A stretch of DNA of 64,000 nt from Bowmanella dokdonensis (GCF_017254865.1 NZ_JAFKCV010000002.1:497832-561831), one strand, 5' to 3'; positions 46,157 to 56,336 are shown, counted from the first letter of the stretch. Notes: generated by a model not told the origin, from the sequence alone. Made by a program: numbers and translations.

Positions 46157-47033
46157 ACTGTCCGCTGACCGAGGGCAGCGGATACCAGAGTTCCTTGCGG
46201 GCCAGTGGCGTGTTGGCGGGCAGAATAGGATTGCTCAGGCGAAAGATGCGTCGCTGGTCCAGGTGGGCATTTTCCAGCATGACCTGGTGCTCGTACAGGA
46301 ACAGTTCCTCGAATTTGCCGTTGGCGATGATTTTTTCCAGCCCGTTTTCGATCAGGTTCGCCAGCACCTGGTTCTTCTTATTGACAAAGAAGTATGTCGC
46401 CGTCGGGTAGTAAAGGGCCACGCCGGGTTCGATGGCCAGGGCCTGGCTGTCCATATGGGTTTCATACTCATACCAGATCTCCACCACTGACCGGGGCAGG
46501 AGTTTCCCCTTTTCGCTTTCCAGCGCTTCAAACAGTTCATCGTAATCACTGACCGTTATCACTTCGAAACCGTTGGCCTGTAATATTTTGGTATCGGGCC
46601 AGTCATGACCGGAAATAGGCTCGAAGGCCAACAGGGCGTCCAGGCTGTTGACCTGACCCAGCAGATCCCGGTTCTTGGGTTTAACCAGCGCCAGCCGCAA
46701 ACCGACCAGCCCCTTATAGATGGGAATGCGGATGGGCAGCAGATCTTCCTCACGCTGATTGTCGGTCATACTCCAGACCACGTTGACTTCACGATTGGAT
46801 TCCAACTGCGCCAGGGCCTTGCTTTGCAGCATGATGCGATCACTGGGCACCAGCTTATAATTGACCCCGGTATGTTGCAGGGCCAGATCCAGTAACTGCC
46901 TGGGATAACGGGTCCTGTCATCCAGTTCAGACATGGGACGGGGGTAGATGATATTCCAGGTGGCGGCCTGTACACTTGCACTGCCCAGCAACAGGGCCAG
47001 GAACAGCAGTTTTCGATTCAGTTTTCCCAACAT
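46155..47033 (-). CDS. Periplasmic solute-binding-like protein
   Basis: 292 aa. Signal peptide MLGKLNRKLLFLALLLGSAS ending VQA, then a two-lobed binding-protein-like sequence (ATWNIIYPRPMSELDDRTRYP, NVVWSMTDNQREEDLLPIRIPIYKGLVGLRLALV, YPTATYFFVNKKNQVLANLIENGLEKI). It resembles the SBP_bac_3-type sensors and binding proteins common in Alteromonadales, many of which have no linked transporter. No permease or ATPase gene is adjacent. The ligand is unknown. Confidence 0.7.
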   Translation of the reverse strand: MLGKLNRKLLFLALLLGSASVQAATWNIIYPRPMSELDDRTRYPRQLLDLALQHTGVNYKLVPSDRIMLQSKALAQLESNREVNVVWSMTDNQREEDLLPIRIPIYKGLVGLRLALVKPKNRDLLGQVNSLDALLAFEPISGHDWPDTKILQANGFEVITVSDYDELFEALESEKGKLLPRSVVEIWYEYETHMDSQALAIEPGVALYYPTATYFFVNKKNQVLANLIENGLEKIIANGKFEELFLYEHQVMLENAHLDQRRIFRLSNPILPANTPLARKELWYPLPSVSGQ

Positions 47034-47062
47034 GTGAAGATCCCTTGGCGTTTCCCCAGGAC

Positions 47063-47740
47063 CTATTCTATGCCGATATACTTGTGGGTTTGCAAGGACA
47101 ATCGCCAGTTTCGTTCGATACAGGTCCTGACGGCCAGCTCAGTGGCGCGCTGTTGCTGACTGATGGGTTGCAGGTAGACCAGGGCATTGTGATTGGTGGC
47201 AGAACGAGCCAGCAGGCTGTCCAGTTCTTCTATATGTTTGTCCATGGCCACGGGGTGTTTTATCTCATCCGCCCTGGCCAGGGCCTGATCCAGGATCTGG
47301 TAGCCCCCTTTCATATCCACCTTGGGCGACAGGGTTACCCAGGTTCTCGCATCCACCTTTATTTCGAAGGTACCGCTGGTTTCTATTTGCACGGTAAGCC
47401 CCTTGTCCAGCAATTCCCGGGTAAGAGCAACCAGATCATACATAGCCGGCTCACCGCCGGTGATCACCACGTGCCGGGCCCGGTAGCCCTGCCGTTGGAT
47501 CAACTCAACCATCTCCTGGACGTCAGTGTCGAACCAGGCTTCACTGGCCTCCTCCTTGGCCAGCACCTGATTGGCACTGACCTGCTGTTCGGGATCCAGC
47601 GTCCAGGTGTGTTTGGTATCGCACCAGGGACAACCCACAGGGCAGCCCTGCAAACGAATAAAAATGGCCGGTACGCCGGTAAAGGCCCCCTCCCCCTGGA
47701 TGGTTTCAAACATCTCGTTAATCTTGAGCCGCTGATTCAA
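47063..47740 (-). CDS. queE: 7-carboxy-7-deazaguanine synthase
   Basis: 225 aa from a TTG at 47740, which fits the E. coli N-terminus (a few residues before INEMFETIQGEG). Radical SAM cluster cysteines are in CPVGCPWCDTKHTW, followed by VVITGGEPAMYD and VQIETSGTF. Converts 6-carboxytetrahydropterin to 7-carboxy-7-deazaguanine for queuosine. Divergent from queC, the next enzyme of the pathway. Confidence 0.95.
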   Translation of the reverse strand: MNQRLKINEMFETIQGEGAFTGVPAIFIRLQGCPVGCPWCDTKHTWTLDPEQQVSANQVLAKEEASEAWFDTDVQEMVELIQRQGYRARHVVITGGEPAMYDLVALTRELLDKGLTVQIETSGTFEIKVDARTWVTLSPKVDMKGGYQILDQALARADEIKHPVAMDKHIEELDSLLARSATNHNALVYLQPISQQQRATELAVRTCIERNWRLSLQTHKYIGIE

Positions 47741-47813
47741 GCTGAGTTCTCACTAAAAGCAATATGGTCCTGTCAATCCCCTTTACCAGACGTGGAGCCG
47801 GGCAGGACAAAAC

Positions 47814-47822
47814 TGGTATGAT
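47814..47822 (+). promoter_or_regulatory. Possible extended -10 promoter for queC
   Basis: TGGTATGAT fits an extended -10 box (TGnTATGAT) about 40 bases before the queC start, but no -35 element is visible. I see no preQ1 riboswitch-like structure in this 118-base gap. Confidence 0.35.
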
Positions 47823-47858
47823 TCGCACCAAAGCAGCGATTATAGAGAAGGCAGCCTG

Positions 47859-48515
47859 ATGGCACAAAAGGTAGTGGTAATATTTTCCGGGGGTATGGAC
47901 TCCTTTACGGTTCTGCACAAGGCCCACCAACAGGGGCTGGAGATTTATGCTCTGTCTTTCGATTACGGACAGCGTCACAGCAAGGAGTTGATCTGTGCAG
48001 CGCGGGTCTGTGAGGAACTGGGTGTCTCACACAAGGTGGTGGATATCCGCGCCATTAACAGCCTGGTCGGCGGCTCATCGCTGACCAGCGATATCGACGT
48101 GGCTGAAGGGCATTACGCAGCCGAGAACATGAAGAACACCGTGGTCCCCAACCGCAACATGATCCTGTTGTCCCTGGCCGTGGGCTACGCGGTCTCCCTT
48201 AATGCCTGCAGGGTCTATTACGGCGCCCACTCGGGCGATCACAATATCTATCCGGATTGCCGGCCGGAATTCGTCGAACGCATGAATGATGTCTGCGCCA
48301 TTGCCAATTATGAGCCGGTGGAAATCGTCAGCCCCTATCTGCATGAGAGTAAAATCGAGATCCTGGCAGACGGCCTGGCCATGGGGCTGGACTACGGAAA
48401 AACCTGGACCTGTTATAACGGCCGCGAGAAAGCCTGTGGTAAATGCGGCGCCTGCAATGAGCGGTTAGAGGCGTTCGCCGCTAACGGCGTTGTGGATCCG
48501 CTAGTCTACGAGTAG
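47859..48515 (+). CDS. queC: 7-cyano-7-deazaguanine synthase
   Basis: 218 aa, family length. ATP-pyrophosphatase P-loop SGGMDS, then [14 protein letters not shown]-terminal zinc cysteines in [21 protein letters not shown]. Converts carboxy-deazaguanine to preQ0 with ATP and ammonia. The last 15 bases overlap the convergent G3E GTPase gene. Confidence 0.97.
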   Translation: MAQKVVVIFSGGMDSFTVLHKAHQQGLEIYALSFDYGQRHSKELICAARVCEELGVSHKVVDIRAINSLVGGSSLTSDIDVAEGHYAAENMKNTVVPNRNMILLSLAVGYAVSLNACRVYYGAHSGDHNIYPDCRPEFVERMNDVCAIANYEPVEIVSPYLHESKIEILADGLAMGLDYGKTWTCYNGREKACGKCGACNERLEAFAANGVVDPLVYE

Positions 48516-49493
48516 CCGCACCAGGGCCTGCTCCAGGACGTCCCATTCCGGAAGGGGGAGAGCAATACTGATGCATTCGAGGCGGCTGTCCGGGGCATCT
48601 TCGATACTGCCTGTGCTCATTACTCCATCGGCCAGATTAAAGACAAACCAGCCCTGATCGGTATGCAGAATTCCTTTCAGACGTTCCATGTCCAGTCCCA
48701 GCAGCAGCGACATCAGGCCGTTGAATTCGAAACGGCTGTGCCTGGCAAAGATCCAGCCACAGCTGGCAAAACCCTCCCCTTGTCCCTGGCGGCGAATCAG
48801 GCCAGACTCAGGTGCCACCAGGCCGGCCAGTTCCTCCCCGACCCCGCCCACAGCGTTGGTCAGGGCCAGATGACTGTAACCGGCCTTCCCCTTCAACCAG
48901 TCCAGAGGTATTTGTCCGTGGCTGACCCTATGGCGCGGCGCCGTTATATGCTGCTGGGCTAAAAAATCATCCAGGGCCTGTACATCACCAGATGCATAAA
49001 GATCTGTCTTGTTGGCAATAATCTGGTCGGCCACCTCAAGTTGCTGATTGAAAATCTCATGCTTCCGATAACGCTCGTCGTGGACTTTTCTGGCATCCAC
49101 CAGCGTCAACGTCTGCTCCAGGGTCAGTACGCCGCGGTATTGCTCACCGCTTAAGGTGGCCAGCACCTCGGCGGGGTGACCCAGTCCTGTCGGTTCAATC
49201 AACAGACGGTCCGGGCGTTTACGGGCCAAAAGCAGATTGAGGGAGATCTGCATGGGCAGGCCGGAGGCACAGCACATGCAGCCACCCGGAATTTCCTTGA
49301 TTACCACATCCTGTTGGCCGGATTGGGCAAGCAAGCCGCCGTCTACGCCTATCTCGCCGAATTCATTCACCAGAATGGCCCAGCTTTCCTGCGCTGGTTT
49401 TTGCCCAAGCAGATGCAGAATAGCGGTGGATTTACCCACCCCCAAAAAGCCGGTAATTATGTTGGTACTGACTGGTTTTTGCCATCCTTTCAT
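48501..49493 (-). CDS. G3E-family GTPase (CobW/COG0523), putative metallochaperone
   Basis: 330 aa. Walker A in [12 protein letters not shown], the metal-binding GCMCC in [15 protein letters not shown] for guanine specificity and a C-terminal CobW domain ([12 protein letters not shown] to [18 protein letters not shown]). Such GTPases deliver zinc, cobalt or other metals to target enzymes. The ATG overlaps the stop of phoX (TGATG), so its target may be PhoX or another metalloenzyme. That link is inference from coupling only. Confidence 0.9.
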   Translation of the reverse strand: MKGWQKPVSTNIITGFLGVGKSTAILHLLGQKPAQESWAILVNEFGEIGVDGGLLAQSGQQDVVIKEIPGGCMCCASGLPMQISLNLLLARKRPDRLLIEPTGLGHPAEVLATLSGEQYRGVLTLEQTLTLVDARKVHDERYRKHEIFNQQLEVADQIIANKTDLYASGDVQALDDFLAQQHITAPRHRVSHGQIPLDWLKGKAGYSHLALTNAVGGVGEELAGLVAPESGLIRRQGQGEGFASCGWIFARHSRFEFNGLMSLLLGLDMERLKGILHTDQGWFVFNLADGVMSTGSIEDAPDSRLECISIALPLPEWDVLEQALVRLLVD

Positions 49494-51376
49494 CAGCTGC
49501 CTATTCGCCCCCCACCTTGTTTGGTGATCACTACCACAGAGGGCCTGGGCGGCAGACTGTCGTCAAAATCGGGCCAGCGGGTACTGGGTTTGTCGAAAGT
49601 ACTGCCCTGCCCCGGATGCTGCACCGCACAGAACAGATTCTCCGAGTCCGGGGTAAAGAAAGGGCCGCACAGTTCTGCACCTAGGGGAGTACGAAGGAAA
49701 CGTTTGGTCAGGGCGCGATAAGCACCGCTCAATTCACAGGCCCAGATGCCATCAGCCACATCGTATTGCTCCGCTCCATCGGTGGCGATCCATAGGTTAC
49801 CCAGCTTATCGAACGCGCAGTTATCCGGACAGGCCAGCCAACCATTGGCACTGATTTGAGGATGATACTTTGTGCCCGGCTCATCTTTGGGTCCCGCAAC
49901 AATAAGCATCTCCCAGTTGAAGGTCTCGCTGGCATGATCTCCTTTTGGGGCAATCAACTCCACTATCTGACCCGCCCGGTTCGGTCCGCGCGGATTGGCC
50001 GCATCCGTGTTGTCAGGTTTGCGCCGGCTGTTATTGGTCAGCATCACATAGACCTGGCCGTTAACCGGGTTGACCTCTACATCCTCGGGTCTGTCCATAG
50101 GCGTGGCACCAAGCAGTTTCGCCGCCTTACGGCAATCCAGCATCACATCGCCCTGATGATTAAAGCCGTTGGCTGAAGTCAGGGGGCCGTGGCCAACCTT
50201 CAGGGGAAGCCAATTCAGGGTCCCATCGTCGCTAAACCGGGCGCAAAACAGTTGTCCTTCATCCAACAGGCGTAGATTGGCAGCCCGGTTATCCGGCTGG
50301 TAGCGATTAAGGCTGACAAATTTATACAGAAACTGAAATTGCTGGTCATCGCCGCTGTAGGCCACTACCCGCCCATCCGGGTTGATATGCACATTGGCGC
50401 CTTCATGTTTGTAGCGCCCCAGGACCGTACGCTTCTTCGGCACGGAGGTGGGATCATAAGGGTCAATCTCCACAATCCAGCCCATATGCAGGGGCTCGGC
50501 CGGGGTTTGACTCATATCCCAGCGGGCAAAATGTTTCGACCAACTGCCCCGGTGGCGCGACTGCATGCCAAACTCCTGATAATTGTCCGTCTCGCCACTG
50601 TTGCTGTAATCGCCGCCAAAGAAGTAATCGACATTTTCCTCACCGGTCAGAATAGTGCCCCAGGGCGTCACCCCCCCGGCGCAGTTCCCATAGGTTCCCC
50701 GTGTCTGAACACCGTCAGGCGAGTCTGGCGTTTGCAGGCGTTTGCTGCCGGCCGCCGGCCCCGTGATTTGCATGGGCGTCCAGGGAGTAATACGGCGGTT
50801 GTATGGGGAGTCCAACACCAGTTTCCACTGGCCGTTCTTCTGTTTTTTCACTTCCACCACGGACAGGCCATGGGCAACAATATTGGCCCGGGTCAATTCC
50901 TCACTCAGCTTATCGCTGTCCGGTGCGCCGGGATACATCATGGCAGGGCGGGTGTACTCGTGGTTCACTGTCAGCAGGCCATGGTCTGAGCTGTCGGAAC
51001 CGAGAGGCAGGGAGACAAAGCCGATGAAATCATTGTTATAGCCGAACTGCCTGAGCTGGGCGGCTTCACTTGGTTTCTGGGGATCAAAAGCGGCGGCATC
51101 GGCGAACAAGGCATCCCCCCAGCGCACCAGAATCTGGCTTTGATATCCCTCCGCCACAGCCAGATGTTCATCCAGGCCGTGTGGCAGTTCTTTAAAAGTC
51201 AGGGAAAATTCACCGGCCCCCTTTTGGGTACCCGCCCCTGCTTGTGGAGTCAACCCATAGCCAGCCATTAACAGTGACGCGCTACCGGCCCCCAACCCTT
51301 TAAGTGCCTGGCGCCTTGACAGTCGGGCGGCAAGAATATCGGCAAATGGCCGACTCGATGAGGGTTTTTCCGGCAT
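49493..51376 (-). CDS. phoX: PhoX-family alkaline phosphatase, Tat-exported
   Basis: 627 aa. Twin-arginine signal SRRQALKGLGAGSASLLMAG with Arg21-Arg22. The rest follows DUF839/PhoX: VRWGDALFADAAAFDP, GLLTVNHEYTRPAMMYP, TPWGTILTGEENVDYFF, DRPEDVEVNPVNGQVYVMLTNN, FDKLGNLWIATDG and LCGPFFTPDSENLF. PhoX enzymes hydrolyse organic phosphate esters with iron and calcium cofactors, which suits phosphate-poor marine water. A clear Pho box was not found upstream. Coupled to the G3E GTPase gene. Confidence 0.9.
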   Translation of the reverse strand: MPEKPSSSRPFADILAARLSRRQALKGLGAGSASLLMAGYGLTPQAGAGTQKGAGEFSLTFKELPHGLDEHLAVAEGYQSQILVRWGDALFADAAAFDPQKPSEAAQLRQFGYNNDFIGFVSLPLGSDSSDHGLLTVNHEYTRPAMMYPGAPDSDKLSEELTRANIVAHGLSVVEVKKQKNGQWKLVLDSPYNRRITPWTPMQITGPAAGSKRLQTPDSPDGVQTRGTYGNCAGGVTPWGTILTGEENVDYFFGGDYSNSGETDNYQEFGMQSRHRGSWSKHFARWDMSQTPAEPLHMGWIVEIDPYDPTSVPKKRTVLGRYKHEGANVHINPDGRVVAYSGDDQQFQFLYKFVSLNRYQPDNRAANLRLLDEGQLFCARFSDDGTLNWLPLKVGHGPLTSANGFNHQGDVMLDCRKAAKLLGATPMDRPEDVEVNPVNGQVYVMLTNNSRRKPDNTDAANPRGPNRAGQIVELIAPKGDHASETFNWEMLIVAGPKDEPGTKYHPQISANGWLACPDNCAFDKLGNLWIATDGAEQYDVADGIWACELSGAYRALTKRFLRTPLGAELCGPFFTPDSENLFCAVQHPGQGSTFDKPSTRWPDFDDSLPPRPSVVVITKQGGGRIGS

Positions 51377-51555
51377 GATGTTTCTCTGCTTGTTGTCCCG
51401 GTCAGGGGCCAGTTCTGGCTGATAATCTATATCACCTGCCTCGGCTCAGCGGGCCACAGAGTCACCGGGTAGTTGACACCTTATGGCGATGATTATGCAA
51501 TATTTCCCCGGCAGGGGCAGACTAACTAACGAATAATATCGGAGACTGGACGAAT

Positions 51556-52734
51556 TCAGTGCCAGCCCAAACCCGCGGCCAAGGCACAAAACCCGACCAC
51601 CTGGTAGACAGGACGTTGCCAGCTCATCAGCAACAGCATGGACAATCCCAGCAGAACAAAATCCCGGATACTAAGGATAGCGGTCAACCAAACCGGCTGA
51701 TACAGGGCTGCCAGCAGGATCCCCACCACGGCGGCATTGATTCCCCTTAATGCCGATTGCATCAAAGGCTTATCATACAATCCATGATAGAAAGGCAGTA
51801 CGCCAAGCAACAACAGAAAACCTGGCAGAAAAATTCCCAACAGAGCCACCAGGGCTCCACCCGTTCCGGTTGCCTGCATCCCCAGGTAAGCCGCAAAAGT
51901 GAAAAGTGGGCCGGGCACCGCCTGAGCCATCCCGTATCCGGCCATAAAACTATCCTGGCCCACCAGACCGCTCGGCACCATCTCAGCCTGCAGCAACGGC
52001 AGCACCACATGCCCACCGCCAAACACCAGCGCCCCTGCCCGATAGAAGCTGTCCAGGAGTCTAAGATCTGAGCCAGGCAGTAATAATACCGACAACGGCA
52101 AGGCAATCAGCAGGGCAAGTGATACCAGGAGGAAAGCCCAGGCCCAGCGCCTCGAATAAGGCAATCTCAGTTCGGGTCCGTCAAGCTCTGCCGGCTCAAC
52201 TGGCAATAACCGGCTACCCAGCCCCCCGGCCGTGAGAATAATCAGCACCTGCCAGCCTGGTCCCGGAAGCAACAAGACACCACACATCGCCAGCACTGCC
52301 AGGGTGCGGGTGCGTCTGTCCGGACACAAAGCCCGCCCCATACCCCACACCGCCTGGGCCACCACGGCCACCGCTGCCACTTTCAGTCCATGCAGCCAGT
52401 CGCTGCCCAACCAGTGATTCAACTGCTGGTAATACAGGGCGAACAGCATCATCACCAATGCAGACGGCAGGGTAAACCCGAGCCAGGCAGCTAATGCCCC
52501 TCCCATCCCGGCACGGTGCAGGCCCAGGGCAAAACCCACCTGACTACTCGCGGGGCCGGGCAGCACCTGGCACAGGGCAACCAGTTGCGCATAAGCCGTA
52601 TCACTGAGCCACTTGCGGCGGGTGACAAAGGCTTCTCTGAAGTAACCCAGATGGGCAACAGGGCCCCCAAAGCTCACCAGTCCCAGGCGCAGGAAAATGA
52701 GAAATACCCCTATCGGGCCAGACTGGGAGGTCAT
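51556..52734 (-). CDS. chrA: Chromate transporter ChrA
   Basis: 392 aa from the ATG at 52734 (a GTG at 52743 is an alternative; neither has a strong ribosome site). Two homologous Chromate_transp halves are present. The first has FLRLGLVSFGGPVAHLGYFR and ALCQVLPGPASSQVGFALG; the second has GALVFGGGHVVLPLL and YGMAQAVPGPLFTFAAYLG. About ten membrane helices. Members export chromate; some may carry other oxyanions. It stands alone on -. Confidence 0.93.
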   Translation of the reverse strand: MTSQSGPIGVFLIFLRLGLVSFGGPVAHLGYFREAFVTRRKWLSDTAYAQLVALCQVLPGPASSQVGFALGLHRAGMGGALAAWLGFTLPSALVMMLFALYYQQLNHWLGSDWLHGLKVAAVAVVAQAVWGMGRALCPDRRTRTLAVLAMCGVLLLPGPGWQVLIILTAGGLGSRLLPVEPAELDGPELRLPYSRRWAWAFLLVSLALLIALPLSVLLLPGSDLRLLDSFYRAGALVFGGGHVVLPLLQAEMVPSGLVGQDSFMAGYGMAQAVPGPLFTFAAYLGMQATGTGGALVALLGIFLPGFLLLLGVLPFYHGLYDKPLMQSALRGINAAVVGILLAALYQPVWLTAILSIRDFVLLGLSMLLLMSWQRPVYQVVGFCALAAGLGWH

Positions 52735-52911
52735 TGTTTTCACTGACAGAGAATCTGATCTCTGATAATGCCGTTTCTGCCAACCCAGCTCAAGGGGCTG
52801 GGAGTCCCTTCAGCCAGGGAGCAGGTAATTCAGGTATAGTTGTCACAGATCAATAAGGTATCTTTGCCACTCACCTACACTTCCGGCTCGCGGGAATTTA
52901 AAGGATGAGAG

Positions 52912-55479
52912 ATGTCTGTTGTTTCATTGGCGTCAAGTTGCACTCACTTTCAAGAGCCCAGTGTTGCGGAGCTGGCCAGCCGGGATCTGATCACCTGTGC
53001 TGCCAGTACCCCCTTGCAGCAGGTGGCCGTCCTGATGCAGCAGCACCAGGTCAGTTGTATTCTGGTCGTAGAAAAGGGACGGATACTGGGTATATGGACA
53101 GAAGGCGACGCCAAGAAACTGAGCTTTAACGATGGTCACTGTTACCAGAGACCGGTGCAGGAGTTCATGACCCAGACCGTGATTGAGGTCCCCGGCCATA
53201 CCCTGCTCAATGACGCCGCGGCTATGATGTTGCAAAAGCGTATTCGTCGGCTGTTGGTGGTAGATGATGAAAAACGCCCTTTAGGCATCCTGACCCAGAC
53301 TGATATCCTGCGTCAGCAACGCATTGAGTTCTATCTGAAACTGCGGGATGTGGGCTCCAGTATCGGCAGAAAGCCGCTGATCCTGGAGGCAGATCAGTCC
53401 CTTGCCAGTGGCGTCAGCGTGATGCGTGCCCATCAGGTTGATGCGGCTATCGTGAGCTATAAAGATAGAATCCCGGGCATTATTACCGAACGCGACCTGG
53501 TTCGCGTTATTGCCCGGGGCGAAGGGGCATCAGAGTTGGCCGTCGGCGATCTGGCCCTCAAACCCCTGCTTACCGTCAATCGAAGCTGTACCCTGCTACA
53601 GGCAGTGGACCTGCTCAAGGAGCGTAATTTCCGCCATCTGGCGGTGTGTGACGAACTGGAGCAGATTGTTGGGTTGTTGTCTTTCAGCGATATCCTGGCC
53701 AATGTCGAACAGGTCTATGTGGAACAACTCAAGCAAGCCCTGCATGACCGGGATGTCGCCCTTCGCACCTCAACGGACTATCTGCGACTGGCACAAAAAG
53801 TGATTGACGCCTCCCTGGACGGCATCATGATCACCAATATCGACGGGGTTATCGAATCAGTCAATCCCAGTTTTACTCAGTTGACGGGATACAGCGCCCG
53901 GGAGGCAATCGGCAGAAAACCGGATCTGCTCAGTTCCGGTCTGCATAACCAGACCTTCTATCAGAATCTCTGGAAAACCCTGCTGGACCAGGGTCAATGG
54001 CAGGGAGAAATATGGAATAAGCGCAAGAACGGCCAAATCTATCCTCAATGGCTGTCCATTACTGCCATACGCTCTGAAGAAGGTAACATCTGCCAGTTTG
54101 CCGGCATTTTTTCAGATATCAGTGAACGGAAGCAGCAGGAAAAGAAAATTCATCAGCTGGCCTACATTGATGAACTGACGGGGCTGGCCAATCGGCGCAT
54201 GTTTATGGATCGCCTGCATCTGGCCCTGGCCAACGCCCATCGACATCATCATGAGATGGCGGTGCTGTTCCTCGACCTGGATCTGTTTAAGCGTATCAAT
54301 GACAGTCTGGGGCACCAGGCCGGCGATGAGGCCTTGCGGGAAGTGGCCAGACGCCTGCAACGGACCGTCCGGGACGGCGAATCCGTGGCCAGGTTGGGAG
54401 GAGATGAATTTACTATTCTGCTGCCCGAGGTGGGGGATACAAATGCCCTGAGCGCCCTGGCCAAGCGTCTGGTGGCGCAATTCGCGCGGCCCATACGCAT
54501 CAAGGAGCAGGATTTTTTCCTCACCACCAGCATCGGCATCAGCCTGTATCCCAAAGACAGCTGTAATGCCGAGCAGCTGATCAAACATGCGGATCTGGCC
54601 ATGTACCAGGCCAAATCCGCCGGACGTAACCAGTACTGCTTCTATCAATCCAGCTCAGGGCAGCAAAGCGACCAGGAGCTGCGACTGGAGCAGGCCTTGC
54701 GCACCGCCCTTCAGCAACGACAGTTGCAGGTGGCCTACCAACCCAAAGTTGCATTGGCTGAGGACAGACTGGTGGGGTTCGAAGCGCTGGTCCGCTGGCA
54801 TGATCCGCAACTCGGTCAGATATCACCGGTAAACTTTATCCCGCTGGCTGAAAAACTAGGGTTGATCAGCCAGTTGGGTGCTCAGGTCCTCGAGCTGGTC
54901 TGTATGGACATTCGTCAGGGAGGGCTGGCCGAGGTGCCGGTTTCCGTCAATATCTCCACCTCGCAGCTCAGTGAGAGTGATTTCTTCCACCGAACCTGCC
55001 ACATCCTGAATCAGCATGGCGTATCTGCACAGCGTATAGAACTGGAACTGACCGAAAGTTGCCTGATCCCGGAACACGCAGAAGAGACACTGGTGCTTTT
55101 AACCCGTCTACGCCAAGTAGGTTTTAAGTTGTCCATTGACGATTTCGGTACCGGCTATTCCTCCCTGTCCTATCTGCGGCGTCTGCCTATCGACACCCTG
55201 AAGATTGACCGGAGTTTTATCGATGAATTGCCTGACAACAGGGAAGCCGGCCAGATCGCTTCGGCGGTCATCGCCATGGCCAAAGCGCTCAACCTTGAAG
55301 TGGTCGCCGAAGGCATTGAAAACACTGCTCAGTATGATTACTTGCTCAGTGCCGGCTGTCAGGTAGGACAGGGATACTTCTACTGTCCTCCCCTGTCGGC
55401 ACGCGATCCGGCCCTTAAGAATTTTATCGGCAGACATTGCAAAGGAAAACGGCTTGCCCATAATGAGTCGCAGTTTTAA
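52912..55479 (+). CDS. Four-CBS / PAS / GGDEF / EAL cyclic-di-GMP regulatory protein
   Basis: 855 aa, no membrane helix. Four CBS motifs lie at roughly residues 25-80, 83-140, 150-205 and 215-268, a PAS domain at ~290-405 (DGIMITNIDGVIESVNPSF), GGDEF at ~415-580 (signature LGGDEF near 494) and EAL at ~600-845 (FEALVRW near 623). The EAL catalytic set looks complete: VNIS, ELTES, DDFGTGYSSL, LKIDRSF, VAEGIEN and GQGYFYCPP. The inhibitory-site position reads RxxE rather than RxxD. Both synthesis and breakdown of c-di-GMP are possible; CBS domains typically bind adenosine nucleotides. Confidence 0.93.
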   Translation: MSVVSLASSCTHFQEPSVAELASRDLITCAASTPLQQVAVLMQQHQVSCILVVEKGRILGIWTEGDAKKLSFNDGHCYQRPVQEFMTQTVIEVPGHTLLNDAAAMMLQKRIRRLLVVDDEKRPLGILTQTDILRQQRIEFYLKLRDVGSSIGRKPLILEADQSLASGVSVMRAHQVDAAIVSYKDRIPGIITERDLVRVIARGEGASELAVGDLALKPLLTVNRSCTLLQAVDLLKERNFRHLAVCDELEQIVGLLSFSDILANVEQVYVEQLKQALHDRDVALRTSTDYLRLAQKVIDASLDGIMITNIDGVIESVNPSFTQLTGYSAREAIGRKPDLLSSGLHNQTFYQNLWKTLLDQGQWQGEIWNKRKNGQIYPQWLSITAIRSEEGNICQFAGIFSDISERKQQEKKIHQLAYIDELTGLANRRMFMDRLHLALANAHRHHHEMAVLFLDLDLFKRINDSLGHQAGDEALREVARRLQRTVRDGESVARLGGDEFTILLPEVGDTNALSALAKRLVAQFARPIRIKEQDFFLTTSIGISLYPKDSCNAEQLIKHADLAMYQAKSAGRNQYCFYQSSSGQQSDQELRLEQALRTALQQRQLQVAYQPKVALAEDRLVGFEALVRWHDPQLGQISPVNFIPLAEKLGLISQLGAQVLELVCMDIRQGGLAEVPVSVNISTSQLSESDFFHRTCHILNQHGVSAQRIELELTESCLIPEHAEETLVLLTRLRQVGFKLSIDDFGTGYSSLSYLRRLPIDTLKIDRSFIDELPDNREAGQIASAVIAMAKALNLEVVAEGIENTAQYDYLLSAGCQVGQGYFYCPPLSARDPALKNFIGRHCKGKRLAHNESQF

Positions 55480-55509
55480 TTGATTCGAGTTGACTCTGCG
55501 AGGCTACTG

Positions 55510-56004
55510 TTGGAAAAACTGGTCGAAACCCTGATTTACTCTTCCCGCTGGATAATGGCGCCCATTTATCTTGGACTGAGCCTGGCACTGCTGGCGCTGG
55601 GCATCAAATTTTTTCAGGAAGTGCTGCATATTCTGCCTATTATCCTGGAGATGAAAGAGGCGGATCTGGTGCTGGTGGTACTGTCATTGATCGATCTGGT
55701 GCTGGTCGGCGGACTGATAGTGATGGTGATGTTTTCCGGCTATGAGAATTTCGTATCCAGGCTGGATATAGGAGGAGAAAGCGAAAAACTCGACTGGCTG
55801 GGTAAACTGGACTCGGGCTCGCTGAAGAACAAGGTGGCGGCGTCCATCGTGGCTATCTCATCCATACATCTGCTGAAGATCTTTATGAATGTGGAGAAGA
55901 CAGACAGTGACAAGCTGCTGTGGTATGTGATTATCCATATCACCTTTGTCCTGTCGGCCTTTGCCATGGGCATTCTCGACAAGATGACCCGTAAACCTAA
56001 CTAA
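55510..56004 (+). CDS. yqhA: YqhA-family (UPF0114) inner membrane protein
   Basis: 164 aa from a TTG at 55510 with GAGG upstream. This start gives (M)[20 protein letters not shown], matching the E. coli YqhA opening and its length. An earlier TTG at 55480 directly follows the upstream stop. Three or four membrane helices; the conserved [12 protein letters not shown] and [10 protein letters not shown] segments are clear. Function unknown. Probably co-transcribed with the c-di-GMP gene before it. Confidence 0.88.
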   Translation: MEKLVETLIYSSRWIMAPIYLGLSLALLALGIKFFQEVLHILPIILEMKEADLVLVVLSLIDLVLVGGLIVMVMFSGYENFVSRLDIGGESEKLDWLGKLDSGSLKNKVAASIVAISSIHLLKIFMNVEKTDSDKLLWYVIIHITFVLSAFAMGILDKMTRKPN

Positions 56005-56025
56005 CCGCTCAGATTGCCCTAACGA

Positions 56026-56049
56026 AAAAGGCACCCTAGGGTGCCTTTT
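56026..56049. terminator. Bidirectional intrinsic terminator between yqhA and rpsO
   Basis: Perfect palindrome AAAAGGCACCCT/AGGGTGCCTTTT with A and T tracts on both sides. It ends yqhA (+) and rpsO (-). Confidence 0.92.
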
Positions 56050-56066
56050 CTTTGCGTGGGTTGCGC

Positions 56067-56336
56067 TTAGCGACGCAGGCCCAGGCGCTTGATCAGTTCC
56101 AGGTAACGGTCCTGATTTTTCTTTTTCAGGTAATCCAGCATGCTACGACGCTGGCTGACCATACGCAGCAGACCACGACGTGAGTGGTGATCTTTCTTGT
56201 GATCAGCAAAGTGGCCCTGCAGCTTGTTGATATTGGCTGTCAGCAGCGCTACCTGAACTTCAGGTGATCCTGTGTCGCCCTCTTTCACACCGTAGTCGGC
56301 GATGAGTTGTGCGGTTTCTTCTTTCGTTAGTGACAT
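56067..56336 (-). CDS. rpsO: Ribosomal protein S15
   Basis: 89 aa, standard length. Clear S15 sequence: [42 protein letters not shown] and the closing [12 protein letters not shown]. Binds 16S rRNA in the platform of the small subunit. AGGAG precedes the ATG. It has its own promoter and ends the translation gene cluster. Confidence 0.98.
   Translation of the reverse strand: MSLTKEETAQLIADYGVKEGDTGSPEVQVALLTANINKLQGHFADHKKDHHSRRGLLRMVSQRRSMLDYLKKKNQDRYLELIKRLGLRR

Noticed and set aside
47741..47858. A preQ1 riboswitch between queE and queC.
   Set aside because: No C-rich loop/A-rich tail pattern of preQ1 aptamers in the 118 bases on either strand.
51377..51555. A Pho box upstream of phoX.
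   Set aside because: Only a TGTCA half-site is visible, without the second CTGTCAT-like repeat at the required spacing.
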